Source: Hymenobacter negativus
GTDB taxonomy: Bacteria > Bacteroidota > Bacteroidia > Cytophagales > Hymenobacteraceae
Assembly: GCF_016056375.1 (NCBI RefSeq)
Contig: NZ_JAEDAE010000001.1
Coordinates: 558,001-622,000, forward strand
Length of the DNA stretch: 64,000 nucleotides
Reading direction: 5' to 3'
This document shows, in pieces, positions 52,485 to 60,851 of this stretch (position 1 is its first letter; each line of letters opens with the position of its first letter). The notes beneath the pieces are model-generated. The model did no database searches and was not told the DNA's origin. It saw only the letters and a list, made by a program, of their open reading frames with translations. Position numbers and translations under genes: made by a program.

Positions 52485-53396
52485 ATGACTTTCCGCTTCC
52501 TTTCCCTTACCACCGTGGCCGCGCTGCTGGCCACCGCGCCTGCTGCCCGGGCGCAGACCACCTTCAGCCTGGGCCTGCGCGCCGGGGCCAACTTGGCCAA
52601 CCGCGCCGGCGACGACCCTACGTATTTGGCCAACACCGGCAGCAACAGCGGTACGGCTACCATCGTCGTCAATACCCAGCAGAGCTACAATCGCCAGGCC
52701 ATCATCGCCCCGCAGTTTGGCGCGGTGCTCGACGTGAACTTTGGCAAGCTGGCCCTGCAGCCGGCGGTGTTGTTCTCCCAAAAAGGGGTAGAGCAAACCC
52801 TCGACGCCACCACCACCACCACTTACTCCTTCGGTAGCAATGTCTTCAACCGCAGCACCTTTACCGAGAAGCTGCACAGCACCAGCCGCGCCAACTACCT
52901 CGAAATCCCTGTCAACTTGGTGTATACCACCGGCGGCGACCACGGCTTCCAAGTGTTTGCCGGGCCGTATGTGGCCTTCGGCCTGGGCGGGCGCACCGAG
53001 ATAGAAAACCAGGGCAACACCACCAGCACTAACGGTAGCGGCGGCAGTAGCAGCACCAACAACTACTATAGCTACGGCAACACCTTCTTCATCTACCGCG
53101 ACACCTATCCCGGTGGCCCGGTCACTAACTCGGGCACGGGTACCAGCGGCACCACCAACCCCGCTCCTTACGACGCCAACAGCGGCGCCATCGTGGCCCG
53201 CCGCTTCGATGCCGGCCTCAATGCCGGCATCGGCTACCGCTTCCGGGCCGTGCAGGTGCAGCTAGGCTACGGCCTGGGCCTTGTGAACCAGCAAACCGGC
53301 AAGGCCCCCGCCTTCAGCACCGAGCCCACGGCCTACTGCCAGCGGGTGGCCCAACTCACGGCCACCTATTTCTTCAAGGCCGGCAGCGCCTTGTAA
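52485..53396 (+). CDS. Outer-membrane beta-barrel protein
   Basis: A 303-residue exported protein with a signal peptide (LSLTTVAALLATAPAARAQ). The mature part has the alternating pattern of an outer-membrane barrel of the PorT/OmpW-like type in this phylum (FSLGLRAGANLANRAG at the start, ATYFFKAG near the end). Ser/Gly/Thr/Asn-rich loops at about 180-230 (GSGGSSSTNNYYSYG) lie between strands. Function unknown. A 29-bp hairpin follows the stop. Confidence 0.75.
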   Translation: MTFRFLSLTTVAALLATAPAARAQTTFSLGLRAGANLANRAGDDPTYLANTGSNSGTATIVVNTQQSYNRQAIIAPQFGAVLDVNFGKLALQPAVLFSQKGVEQTLDATTTTTYSFGSNVFNRSTFTEKLHSTSRANYLEIPVNLVYTTGGDHGFQVFAGPYVAFGLGGRTEIENQGNTTSTNGSGGSSSTNNYYSYGNTFFIYRDTYPGGPVTNSGTGTSGTTNPAPYDANSGAIVARRFDAGLNAGIGYRFRAVQVQLGYGLGLVNQQTGKAPAFSTEPTAYCQRVAQLTATYFFKAGSAL

Positions 53397-53423
53397 ACAG
53401 TTCGCGCGCCGTCGGTCCTGCGC

Positions 53424-53493
53424 GGGCACTTGTGGTCCAACAACGCGTCCGGTTTCCGCAAGGGCCGGACGCGTTGTTGGACCACAAGTGCCC
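53424..53493. terminator. Perfect 29-bp inverted repeat, possible terminator
   Basis: Positions 53424-53452 and 53465-53493 are exact inverted repeats (GGGCACTTGTGGTCCAACAA at the start) with a 12-base loop. It lies between convergent genes, where other pairs in this window have terminators, but has no A/T tracts at its ends. Confidence 0.55.
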
Positions 53494-53601
53494 AATGGCA
53501 ATATGGCCCGGTTTCGGCTGCCGCTGGCCGCCATCGGCGTGTGTTTCGGCTACGCGCTTATGCTCGCGCCAGTCCCTAAACCGTTCTGTCTGGCATCGTC
53601 T

Positions 53602-54327
53602 CTACTGGGCTGTAGGGTCCTCAAACACCAACCAGTTCGACTGCCGGTTGGTGTCGGTACGCCGGTGGCCCAGCTTCACCACCTGGGTGCCGGCCCGGTA
53701 CCAGCCCTCGTCCCAGCCGCCCATGTCCAGGTTGATGGCATTGAGCGCGCCCAACTCCAGCAGGTCGGCCGCGAATTGCTGCATCGTGAGGTCGTCGGCT
53801 TGGCTTTCCACCACCGCAAACCGATGGTTTGGTAGTTCCGTCAGTGCCCGGCGCTGGAAAAAGCTGCCGCCAGGCCCCCTCACATTCCGGCCCCGAAACA
53901 CCAGCAGCTCCTGCAATAGCAGCGTGCCGTGCTGCCGTTGCACCCGCGCCAGTTCCGCGCCGGGCGGCGACTGCCCTCTGGGAATCAGGGAAATACGCAG
54001 CGAGTCGCCGGTAATTGTCAGCGCCCCATCCAGAAAGCCCACCGTGGCTTTAGGCTGCACGGCGCGGCCCGGGCTCACCAGCAAATCCAGCGGCTCGCTG
54101 CTGTCCAAATCGGTGTAAGCAGCGGCCACGCTCAGCTGCACGCGCGGGCCGGCCGCTTCGGGCCGGCGGGTTAAGACCCGGATATGCAGCGCTTGCGGAT
54201 AAAAAATCGAGTACTGCCGGCCGCTGGCCGTGGTTTTGCCTTCCAGGCGCACAGCCGGTGCCTGGCAGCTACTCACGAGAAGCCCGGCTAGTATGCAAGT
54301 CAGTAAGACAATCTTTGATGGAGGCAT
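53602..54327 (-). CDS. Lipoprotein, phosphodiester-glycosidase-like
   Basis: A 241-residue protein from the ATG at 54327 (MPPSKIVLLTCILAGLL), with a lipobox ending SSC. The C-terminal part has FAVVESQADDLTM and ALNAINLDMGGWDEGWY, which recalls the GALNAxNLDGGGS signature of NAGPA/DUF2233 phosphodiester glycosidases, with Met-Gly-Gly-Trp in place of Gly-Gly-Gly-Ser. Those enzymes remove sugars from phosphodiester links; whether this diverged copy is active is open. Confidence 0.65.
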   Translation of the reverse strand: MPPSKIVLLTCILAGLLVSSCQAPAVRLEGKTTASGRQYSIFYPQALHIRVLTRRPEAAGPRVQLSVAAAYTDLDSSEPLDLLVSPGRAVQPKATVGFLDGALTITGDSLRISLIPRGQSPPGAELARVQRQHGTLLLQELLVFRGRNVRGPGGSFFQRRALTELPNHRFAVVESQADDLTMQQFAADLLELGALNAINLDMGGWDEGWYRAGTQVVKLGHRRTDTNRQSNWLVFEDPTAQ

Positions 54328-54423
54328 GCGGGCAAAATAACAAATGGCGCGATGCACTACTTTAAAATCGATGTTGCTTTTCAAAAGGCCGGCGCGTGCC
54401 TCAGCGCCTAGCCCAACCGCCCT

Positions 54424-54530
54424 CCGGCACCGCTTATTGCCGCTTGGGAAGCTGAGCGTAGCTGGGTGGTGCGCCGTCCCCCGCGCGCCCGCCGCCTCTT
54501 GCGTGGCCGGAGAGGCAGGGGAAGCTGTTG
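54424..54530 (+). repeat. GC-rich hairpin repeat, copy 1
   Basis: Begins CCGGCACCGCTTATTGCCGC and ends with the core GCCGCCTCTTGCGTGGCCGG followed by AGAGGCAGGGGAAGCTGTTG. The core forms a GCCTCT/AGAGGC stem. Related copies are at 55722, 55813 and 59321. Confidence 0.75.
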
Positions 54531-54592
54531 TGAATAAAGCTCACGGCATCGCGGCGTAGTTTCAAATGGGCCTTGTAAGTTACCGGTCGTGC

Positions 54593-55633
54593 CTAACTCA
54601 GCGTATAATTAAGCCCCGGGCCGCTGCCGTGTCGGGCAATTAGACGGCGTTCAACCAGAATAGCCAGTATCTTTTTTACCGTAGGCGCGGGAATGGCCAG
54701 CCGCTCGGCGATGACCCCAGACCGGCAGCCGGGATTGTTTTCCACGAATAGCAAAACGGCTTTTTCGCGGGGCTGCAGCTGGCTGTTCGCGCCTTCGGCC
54801 GTGAGTTTCTGCAACAGTTGCTGCTGCACGTTGCCCAACGCACTGAAAAAGAACGTCAGCCACGACGAGATATTCTCGCCCGGCCGCTGCGACTGGCACC
54901 GCTGCAACTCGCGGTAGTACTCGGTTTTGCGGCTTTCTATTTCGTGCTCCAGGCTCACGTACTGAATCCAGACGTAGCCCTGCTTGAGCAGGAGCAGGGT
55001 AGCCAGCAGCCGGCTGAGCCGCCCGTTACCATCCTGAAACGGGTGGATACTCAAAAACTCGTAGCAGAACAGGGCGCATTTCACCAGCGGGTGCGTGGCC
55101 GTGTCCTGCGCATACCAGGCCAGCAGCGCCCGCATGGCGTCCTCGGTGGCGAAGCCCGGCGCGGTGGTGGCAAACACCAGCCGCTTCGTGCCGTCGGGCA
55201 GGTGGGCTTCCACGGAGTTGGGGTGCTGCTTGTAGTTGCCCCGGTGCCATTCGTCTTTGCGGCTGAAGCGCAGCAGCTCGCTGTGCAGCCCTTTCAGGCT
55301 GTTCTCGGTGAGGTCGATGTCGGCGTAGGAATCCGCAATCAAATCCAGCGCCTGAAAATACCCCACCACCTCCTGCGAGTCCCGGTCTTCGAGCTTGGTA
55401 ATGTCGGTGTTGCGCAGCAGCACATCCACCTCCGCGTCGCTCATCCGCGAGCCCTCAATGCGCGTTGAGGCCCCCACGCTCCGTACCGTGGCAATGGCTT
55501 TGAGCTGTTTCAGGTTCTGGCCTTCGCGCCGCTCAATGGCCGACCACGACGCATCAAACCTATCGAGCTTGCTCACTGCCGCCAGCAGCCCCCAATCCAG
55601 CGTGACCGCCACCGTGTGTACCTGCGTTTCCAT
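54593..55633 (-). CDS. Fic-family protein, class II with self-inhibitory helix
   Basis: A 346-residue protein. The Fic core motif HPFQDGNGRLSR is at 197-208, with the catalytic histidine at 197, so AMP or another nucleotide-derived group could be transferred to a target protein. An N-terminal inhibitory motif of the (S/T)xxxE(G/N) type is present as STRIEG at 56-61. The C-terminal 70 residues form a winged helix-turn-helix (IAERLAIPAPTVKKILAIL), common in class II Fic proteins. A consensus -7 box lies only 5 bases upstream of the ATG. No antitoxin gene is adjacent, as expected for a self-inhibited class II protein. Confidence 0.9.
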   Translation of the reverse strand: METQVHTVAVTLDWGLLAAVSKLDRFDASWSAIERREGQNLKQLKAIATVRSVGASTRIEGSRMSDAEVDVLLRNTDITKLEDRDSQEVVGYFQALDLIADSYADIDLTENSLKGLHSELLRFSRKDEWHRGNYKQHPNSVEAHLPDGTKRLVFATTAPGFATEDAMRALLAWYAQDTATHPLVKCALFCYEFLSIHPFQDGNGRLSRLLATLLLLKQGYVWIQYVSLEHEIESRKTEYYRELQRCQSQRPGENISSWLTFFFSALGNVQQQLLQKLTAEGANSQLQPREKAVLLFVENNPGCRSGVIAERLAIPAPTVKKILAILVERRLIARHGSGPGLNYTLS

Positions 55634-55637
55634 GCCG

Positions 55638-55645
55638 CAAAAGTA
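55638..55645 (-). promoter_or_regulatory. -7 box TACTTTTG, leaderless fic promoter
   Basis: A consensus box on the minus strand, 5 bases before the Fic ATG. Transcription would start at or next to the start codon, giving a leaderless message. Confidence 0.55.
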
Positions 55646-55664
55646 CGCGCCGCCCGCCGCGCCA

Positions 55665-55704
55665 GATACGGTACGATACGATAGGAGCTAGTAGCGATAC
55701 GATG
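55665..55704. promoter_or_regulatory. GATACG repeats upstream of the fic gene
   Basis: GATACG occurs at 55665, 55675 and 55696, with GATAGG at 55680. The group begins about where the -33 element would lie and extends upstream. A spaced repeat at that position looks like a protein-binding operator, possibly for the Fic protein's own winged helix. Confidence 0.4.
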
Positions 55705-55721
55705 GAAAAGCGCCTATCGCA

Positions 55722-55780
55722 CGCCCGCCCCCGCGCCCTCGACGCCTCTTGCGTGGCTGAAGAGGCTAGGGAAGCTGTTG
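55722..55780 (+). repeat. GC-rich hairpin repeat, copy 2a
   Basis: Core GCCTCTTGCGTGGCTGAAGA then GGCTAGGGAAGCTGTTG. GCCTCTT pairs perfectly with AAGAGGC. Confidence 0.7.
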
Positions 55781-55812
55781 CTGAAACTCTAGCCGCGCCC
55801 GCCCCCGTGCCC

Positions 55813-55920
55813 CCGGCACCGCTTAGGGCCGCTGGTGAAGCTTAGTGCTTCTTGGGGGCACGCCCGCCCCCCGCGCCCCCGCCGCCTCTTGCGTGGCGAT
55901 GGAAGTAGGGGGAAGCTGTT
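55813..55920 (+). repeat. GC-rich hairpin repeat, copy 2b
   Basis: Full-length unit like copy 1 (CCGGCACCGCTTAGGGCCGC at the start, GCCGCCTCTTGCGTGGCGAT in the core, GGAAGCTGTT at the end). The core stem is broken in this copy. Confidence 0.7.
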
Positions 55921-56031
55921 TCCCAATGCCACTGGTTTTGCCACTCAGTGCAACAGCCCATCCGTTTTGGGCAGATGGGCTGTTGCTGGAGTTTAGTATT
56001 ACAATCGGCCGAATATGCGTCTGGCGAGTAA

Positions 56032-59000
56032 CTATTCTATAACAAGAGCTTTTGACACACTGCCAGCATCCGTAACCATGCGCAAGTGGTATACGCCTGG
56101 TGGTATGCTTTTAATATCCAATACAACGCTCTTTCCTGCTTTTTCACTTATGCTCTGGTAATGCAGTACTTCCTGGCCTATCGCATTGATAAGGCTAAGC
56201 TGAACAGACGCAGTGCCGGCCGGAATATCAACAGTGATTTGTTGATGAGCTGGATTGGGATAAATAGCAATTGTGGAAGGAGTGGACTTGGCCTGCGTGG
56301 CCAGCGCAGTTCCCGTATTAAAACGCGCGCTGAGGGTTCCGGAGGTATTGGCCGTGAGCCAGTCAATATCCCCGTCCCCGTCCAAATCACCCAGAATCAA
56401 GGTTGCGGGCACGGAGGTAATCCTATTTGCAGGAGCCCGATTAAACGTTCCGCTGCCATCGTTTAGCCAAGTCCGGACGGTGCGCACGGTTTTATCAAGG
56501 GTTAGGAGGTCAAAATCTCCATCGGCGTCAATATCAGCCAAAGAAAAGCTGCTCACACTGCCCACTTGAGAAAAGCCTACTGAAAAATGTCCGGCCCCGT
56601 TGTTGAACCCAATGGCTAGCGTAGTTGCGCTGGGCTGAGCCGAAGATATTACTATGTCCAAGTCCCCGTCTTTGTCGATATCGGATAGCATCACCCCATG
56701 CGGTAGTGCCCCAACGGTGGTGGCGACGGCAGTGCCGAAGCTTCCGGTGCCATCGTTTAGCACGGTGGAAACGGTTCCGTCCCCTTCGTTTGTGGCCACA
56801 ATGTCCAAGTCGCCGTCGTTATCCAAATCGCCTAAGCTCGCGCCAAAAGTATTGGCCCCCAAACTGATGGTTCCGGCCCCGGTAAATACGCCCGCGCCGT
56901 TGTTCAAGCGGACGCTCGCGCTTCCGGCCGTTAGGTAGCTGGTAGTTAGCAGGTCTAAATCGCCGTCCGCGTCCAGGTCGCCAAACAGGAGGCTGCGCGG
57001 GTTGGCACTCACCAAAACTTTGGAAAGTCCCGTGAAGCCGCCACTGCCGTTGTTGAACCGGACGAGTACCGAATCGGAGGAAGGGTAGTGCGCGGCCCAG
57101 GCCACATCCAGGTCGCCGTCAGCATCCACATCGGCCAGCGCCAGGGCCGTCACCGTGCCGCGGGCGGCAAATCCGGACCCGGCGGCAAAACGGCCGCTTC
57201 CGTCGTTCAGGCCCAAGGTGAACGCGCCTCCCTGGCCCTGGGAGCCTGCCGAAATAACGTCCAAGTCCCCGTCGTTGTCCAAATCTCCGGTGGTAAGAAA
57301 AGTCGACTGCCACGCGCCGGCCACGCTATCGGCCCCGGTGAAAAGGCCGCGGCCCGTTCCGCCAACCGCCGCCCGAAACTGATAAATCCAGGCCGGCAGG
57401 GACGCGCCCCCGCTACCGGCCGTGGCTCCTGCCACCGATACGCTCACCAACTCATTGGGACTGAACGGCTGCGTGCCTACAAACCGTACGGCATTATTGG
57501 CGAGTCCTCCGGTGCTCGGTTGGCTGCCGGTGCCCGATTTGCGGCCCTGGCGCAAGTCGCCAAACACCGTCAAGGCCGGGGAGGTGGCCGCCAGTGAGCG
57601 GCTATATGCCACCTGCACGGGACTGGCCGCGGCCACCGAGGCGTTGCGGGCCGGCGTAAACGTGGTAACGGCAAATTGGTTGGTGCTCAGGTGGGCCAGA
57701 AAGGCGGAGGCGCCTCCGCTGGGTGAAGGGGTGCCTACCAGTGTGGGAAGAAAGCCAAAGTCCGTTTGGCTTTCAAAGGAGCCCGTTAGCAATAGTTCGC
57801 CTGTGCTGGTGGGCCGCAGGCTGTGCACGGTTTCCTGGCCGGTGCTACCCGCCCGGGTCGCCCATACGGTCTGGCCAGTAGCCGCATCCACCTTACTCAC
57901 GAAAACGTCTTGGCTACCCGCACTGGTCAGGCTTATAGAAGGCCCAAACGTCAAGGTGCCGGTGAAGGCACCAGCCGTCAGAATGTCCCCGGTGGCGTCG
58001 AACGCGATGGTTCGGTACGCGCTGGTGAGGTACGTAAAGGTTCGCGGCGATGCCGTCTGCACCCATTGCCAAGCACCCGCTGCACCATCCAGTTTGGCCA
58101 GAAAAATGCCGGTTCCAGTCACGGCTGGCAAGCTACCGAACTGGGAAGCACTGTTATCCATGTACCCTACTGCCACTACCTCGCCCGCCGGACTGAATGT
58201 CAGCGATGTTGCCCTGGTCGCCGACGTGGTGCTATTGCCCGTGGCCTGTGCGGCCCACAGCCACTGGCCCGTGGCCGGTGCCAGTTTGGCCACTACCAAA
58301 TTGAAGAACCTATTGCCGGGAAAGGCGGGCAAGCTGCCAAGGGTGAGCGGCCCTGTAAAATTCCCGCTTATGGCCACGTTGCCGGAAGCTTCCACGGCCA
58401 CCGCCGAGATATAACTGATAGCTGACGGCACCGTCTGCACCCACTGCCATTGGCCAGTGCTTCCGCTTAGCTTGTTCACGAACCTTTGGTTTGTGACTGT
58501 TGGCAGGGTGCCGAACCGAGCAGTTCCTGTAATGTTGCCGGACACGATAACATCGCCTGCCGCATCAATGGCCATGGCGCTAAGGTCAGCGTCGTAGGAC
58601 GATAACCCCGTCGAGCCGGTAGCCCACAGCCAAGTTCCGTTGGCTGCCGAGAGCTTTACCACCAGGTCGTGGGCGGCGCCGTTGGAAGCATTGGTTGCGA
58701 GCACGGGCAGGTTCCCAAAGCTCGCGGTCCCCACGTAAGCCCCCGCCAGTAAAATATCGCCGCTGCTATCCAGCAGCACTTTGTTGATGTGAACCTCGCC
58801 CCCGCCGCCCCGCACGGCCCACATCCATTGTCGCGTTTGGCCATTCATCTTGGCCACATACACATCGTTGAATCCCTGGGCCGTGAGGGTGGGCAAGGTG
58901 CCCAGCGTGATGGAGCCCTGAAATTTGCCTACCATGATAATGTCGCCGTTGGCATCAACCACCGACTCAAAAGGGTAAAAAGCATACTGGTTGCTGGTTG

Positions 59001-59145
59001 CGAAGGAGGTCGCCCCAGTCCAGACGGGCAATTGTGCCCGTACCCGCCCCGGAAAAGCGCCTACCAACACCAGCAGAAGCACAAGCCACCCCGATACGTG
59101 CCCGGCGCGCCGCACCTCGGAAGTAATTACAGTAGAGTTCAGCAT
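56032..59145 (-). CDS. Large secreted VCBS/FG-GAP repeat protein with T9SS tail
   Basis: A 1037-residue protein with a signal peptide ending at RVRAQ. Residues about 40-450 are beta-propeller (SBBP-like) repeats with recurring DASGDILLAGAY-like units. An Ig-like Big_5 domain lies at about 490-600. From about 610 to 940, VCBS/FG-GAP repeats recur with DxDxDGDxD calcium-binding loops (LADVDADGDLDVAW, LGDLDNDGDLDIVA). The final 80 residues are a type A T9SS sorting domain (IAIYPNPAHQQITVDI ... PPGVYHLRM). It should be a cell-surface or released protein; the ligand is unknown. The flanks carry GC-rich hairpin repeats. Confidence 0.9.
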   Translation of the reverse strand: MLNSTVITSEVRRAGHVSGWLVLLLVLVGAFPGRVRAQLPVWTGATSFATSNQYAFYPFESVVDANGDIIMVGKFQGSITLGTLPTLTAQGFNDVYVAKMNGQTRQWMWAVRGGGGEVHINKVLLDSSGDILLAGAYVGTASFGNLPVLATNASNGAAHDLVVKLSAANGTWLWATGSTGLSSYDADLSAMAIDAAGDVIVSGNITGTARFGTLPTVTNQRFVNKLSGSTGQWQWVQTVPSAISYISAVAVEASGNVAISGNFTGPLTLGSLPAFPGNRFFNLVVAKLAPATGQWLWAAQATGNSTTSATRATSLTFSPAGEVVAVGYMDNSASQFGSLPAVTGTGIFLAKLDGAAGAWQWVQTASPRTFTYLTSAYRTIAFDATGDILTAGAFTGTLTFGPSISLTSAGSQDVFVSKVDAATGQTVWATRAGSTGQETVHSLRPTSTGELLLTGSFESQTDFGFLPTLVGTPSPSGGASAFLAHLSTNQFAVTTFTPARNASVAAASPVQVAYSRSLAATSPALTVFGDLRQGRKSGTGSQPSTGGLANNAVRFVGTQPFSPNELVSVSVAGATAGSGGASLPAWIYQFRAAVGGTGRGLFTGADSVAGAWQSTFLTTGDLDNDGDLDVISAGSQGQGGAFTLGLNDGSGRFAAGSGFAARGTVTALALADVDADGDLDVAWAAHYPSSDSVLVRFNNGSGGFTGLSKVLVSANPRSLLFGDLDADGDLDLLTTSYLTAGSASVRLNNGAGVFTGAGTISLGANTFGASLGDLDNDGDLDIVATNEGDGTVSTVLNDGTGSFGTAVATTVGALPHGVMLSDIDKDGDLDIVISSAQPSATTLAIGFNNGAGHFSVGFSQVGSVSSFSLADIDADGDFDLLTLDKTVRTVRTWLNDGSGTFNRAPANRITSVPATLILGDLDGDGDIDWLTANTSGTLSARFNTGTALATQAKSTPSTIAIYPNPAHQQITVDIPAGTASVQLSLINAIGQEVLHYQSISEKAGKSVVLDIKSIPPGVYHLRMVTDAGSVSKALVIE

Positions 59146-59320
59146 AATTTTTCAGGAAAGGAAGTTTGTTTCAGAAGGTAAGGGTCGTTCGCAGTGAAAA
59201 ACAGGCGTCGGTACTCTGCGCCCGTTGCACCAAGCACCGCGCCACCGTGTAGAGCAGGGGATGATGTTGGTGCATTAAATATAGGTGCTTAGTTGCAAGC
59301 ACGAATTGCCAGTCATGGCC

Positions 59321-59372
59321 TCCCGCGCCCCCGCCGCCTCTTGCGTGGCTGATGAGGCGAGGGAAGCGGTTT
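59321..59372 (+). repeat. GC-rich hairpin repeat, copy 3
   Basis: TCCCGCGCCCCCGCCGCCTC, then TTGCGTGGCTGATGAGGCGA and GGGAAGCGGTT. The GCCTC/GAGGC stem is kept. The 5' part seen in copies 1 and 2b is missing. Confidence 0.7.
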
Positions 59373-59422
59373 CAGACGCAAGTTGTGCCTGTGGCTTGCA
59401 TGGACGGCCCCCTGTAAACAGA

Positions 59423-59458
59423 ACACCCTGCCAATCCAATGTGAGAATGGCAGGGTGT
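59423..59458 (-). terminator. Terminator of the Abi-like gene
   Basis: An 11-bp stem (ACACCCTGCCA / TGGCAGGGTGT) 26 bases beyond the minus-strand stop at 59484, followed on that strand by TCTGTTT. Confidence 0.6.
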
Positions 59459-59483
59459 GGGGAAGCAGGAGAGAAATTAATCT

Positions 59484-60761
59484 TTATTCCTCAGATTCGT
59501 ACTTAACTGCCGGAAAAAAGTAATTGTATGTAATGCCATATATGTGCTTGCCGGGCAAGTTTTTAACCAAATTAAATTTAGTTATTATCTGATTTGACTT
59601 CGAACAAGGCCTGTTGTTCGAAACGTCTCTGTATTCCCAGTCCCAGCCCAAGCTAGATACAGAATTCGCAAATAATAATGCTTGCTCATACGTTGAAAGC
59701 TGAGCTCTTAGTGTTTTTGCGTAAAAATACTTTCTGTCATCTGATAATTCAGGATATTGATTAATGAAAGTGTAAGTGTGAAATAAGTGTCTAAAATAAT
59801 GGCCAAGTCTATGTTGATGTCCACCATAATACTTGTACGAGGTTTTTAATGATTCAAATAATGTTATAGCTTCATCAGGGATATTACTTTGTTTTTTATT
59901 TCTATGCAAATCATAGATATGATTTATTAGCTTAGTGAAATCAGATATAGGAAGTCCCCGCATAGATTTCCATTCAGAGAAAACGACTGAATTTTCTCTT
60001 TTGGGTTTTAGCTTAAGAAAAAGTAGTACCCTAAAAAGGTACTCAGTGTTATACTTTCTTTTTAGCCGGTCTCTGAGTACAGTCTCACCTTCATTGCTTA
60101 ATCCAAAATATATAACTTGATATGCTAAATCAATTATCGATAATTGTATTGGATTTGTTTTCAGATTGTTTTGCTTTATTATGTCCTCTAAAGACTTCTG
60201 ATGAGGTCCTGATAAATAATCGGCTGGATTTATGGAGTCTGAAAATTTGGTAATTTCTCGATAACAATCCGTGAAATCTTTGAAAATAACTCGAAAAACT
60301 TTTCTGTTTAATGCAGTTGTGATTCCTGCAGGTTCATAATAAGTATATGATAGTTCACCCACATTGTCACGATGTAACCGAAGCATCTCGAAGAAAGATG
60401 ATTCAAAAATCTGTCGTCTATTTTGAATTGCTTGCTGTTTGTTTTGTTCGGACTGCTCCCTGTTCTGCTGGGCCTGTTCCTCGTTTTGCTTAACCTGTTC
60501 CTGGAATGAAAGGAATATTAACAATGTGCCCGATAGTGTGAAAAGAGTTCCTACTACTCCTCCAATAAAATCGCCGAATTGCCCTGTTACAGCGAAATCA
60601 GTGGCATTAACAGGCTTAAGTAGACTGTCACTGCTATTTGCTATGTGATATCCGCCTAACTTCGAAGCATATATTAAGTAAGCGAATACTAAAACCCCTA
60701 TAACTACCAACCCCCAAGCAAGCAATTGTATGACTTTGTTATTCATTTTACTGATATGCAT
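59484..60761 (-). CDS. Putative phage abortive infection protein (putAbiC-like)
   Basis: A 425-residue membrane protein (starts at 60761 or at the ATG at 60746). Membrane segments at about 11-31 and 62-86 are followed by a Gln/Asn-rich coiled coil at 88-115. The conserved GGHQHRLGHYFRHLFH at 313-328 and the later YAKTLRAQLSTYEQALLFAN are the hallmarks I associate with the putative phage abortive infection family (Pfam putAbiiP/PF16872); that match is from memory. The gene is markedly AT-rich compared with everything around it, which suggests recent transfer. The family is thought to stop phage spread by harming the infected cell, but the mechanism is unknown. It stands alone. Confidence 0.72.
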   Translation of the reverse strand: MHISKMNNKVIQLLAWGLVVIGVLVFAYLIYASKLGGYHIANSSDSLLKPVNATDFAVTGQFGDFIGGVVGTLFTLSGTLLIFLSFQEQVKQNEEQAQQNREQSEQNKQQAIQNRRQIFESSFFEMLRLHRDNVGELSYTYYEPAGITTALNRKVFRVIFKDFTDCYREITKFSDSINPADYLSGPHQKSLEDIIKQNNLKTNPIQLSIIDLAYQVIYFGLSNEGETVLRDRLKRKYNTEYLFRVLLFLKLKPKRENSVVFSEWKSMRGLPISDFTKLINHIYDLHRNKKQSNIPDEAITLFESLKTSYKYYGGHQHRLGHYFRHLFHTYTFINQYPELSDDRKYFYAKTLRAQLSTYEQALLFANSVSSLGWDWEYRDVSNNRPCSKSNQIITKFNLVKNLPGKHIYGITYNYFFPAVKYESEE

Positions 60762-60765
60762 TTTC

Positions 60766-60822
60766 GTCTCAAGCGTTAAAGCTGCTTAGCACGTTATACT
60801 AAGCAGCTTTAACGCTTGAGAC
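60766..60822. terminator. Perfect 23-bp inverted repeat between icmF and the Abi-like gene
   Basis: 60766-60788 and 60800-60822 pair exactly (GTCTCAAGCGTTAAAGCTGC at the start) with an 11-base loop. It lies 30 bases after the icmF stop, so it may terminate that gene. Its right flank has a T-tract on the plus strand rather than the minus. It ends 5 bases before the longer start of the Abi-like gene, so it may also overlap that gene's promoter. Confidence 0.55.
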
Positions 60823-60851
60823 AGCTGATTTTTCAAACTTCTTACCCAATC

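Larger units (their letters stand above)
55646..56031. other. Gene-free stretch between fic and the FG-GAP protein gene
   Basis: Apart from the GATACG repeats and two copies of the GC-rich hairpin repeat (55722-55780 and 55813-55920), it holds a possible hairpin, GCCCATCCGTTTTGGGCAGA near 55956-55985, after the end of the large minus-strand gene. No gene is seen. Confidence 0.6.
59146..59483. other. Gene-free stretch between the FG-GAP protein and the Abi-like gene
   Basis: Holds the upstream region of the large protein gene, GC-rich repeat copy 3 at 59321 and a terminator for the Abi-like gene at 59423. No gene is seen. Confidence 0.6.

Noticed and set aside
54424..59372. Repeats around 54-59 kb considered as a CRISPR array
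   Set aside because: Copies are kilobases apart or adjacent without regular 30-40 base spacers, and no cas gene is present.
54344..59506. Short plus-strand frames that share RAPAASCVA
   Set aside because: The shared peptide is just the translation of the GC-rich hairpin repeat; the rest of each frame is unrelated and lacks start signals.
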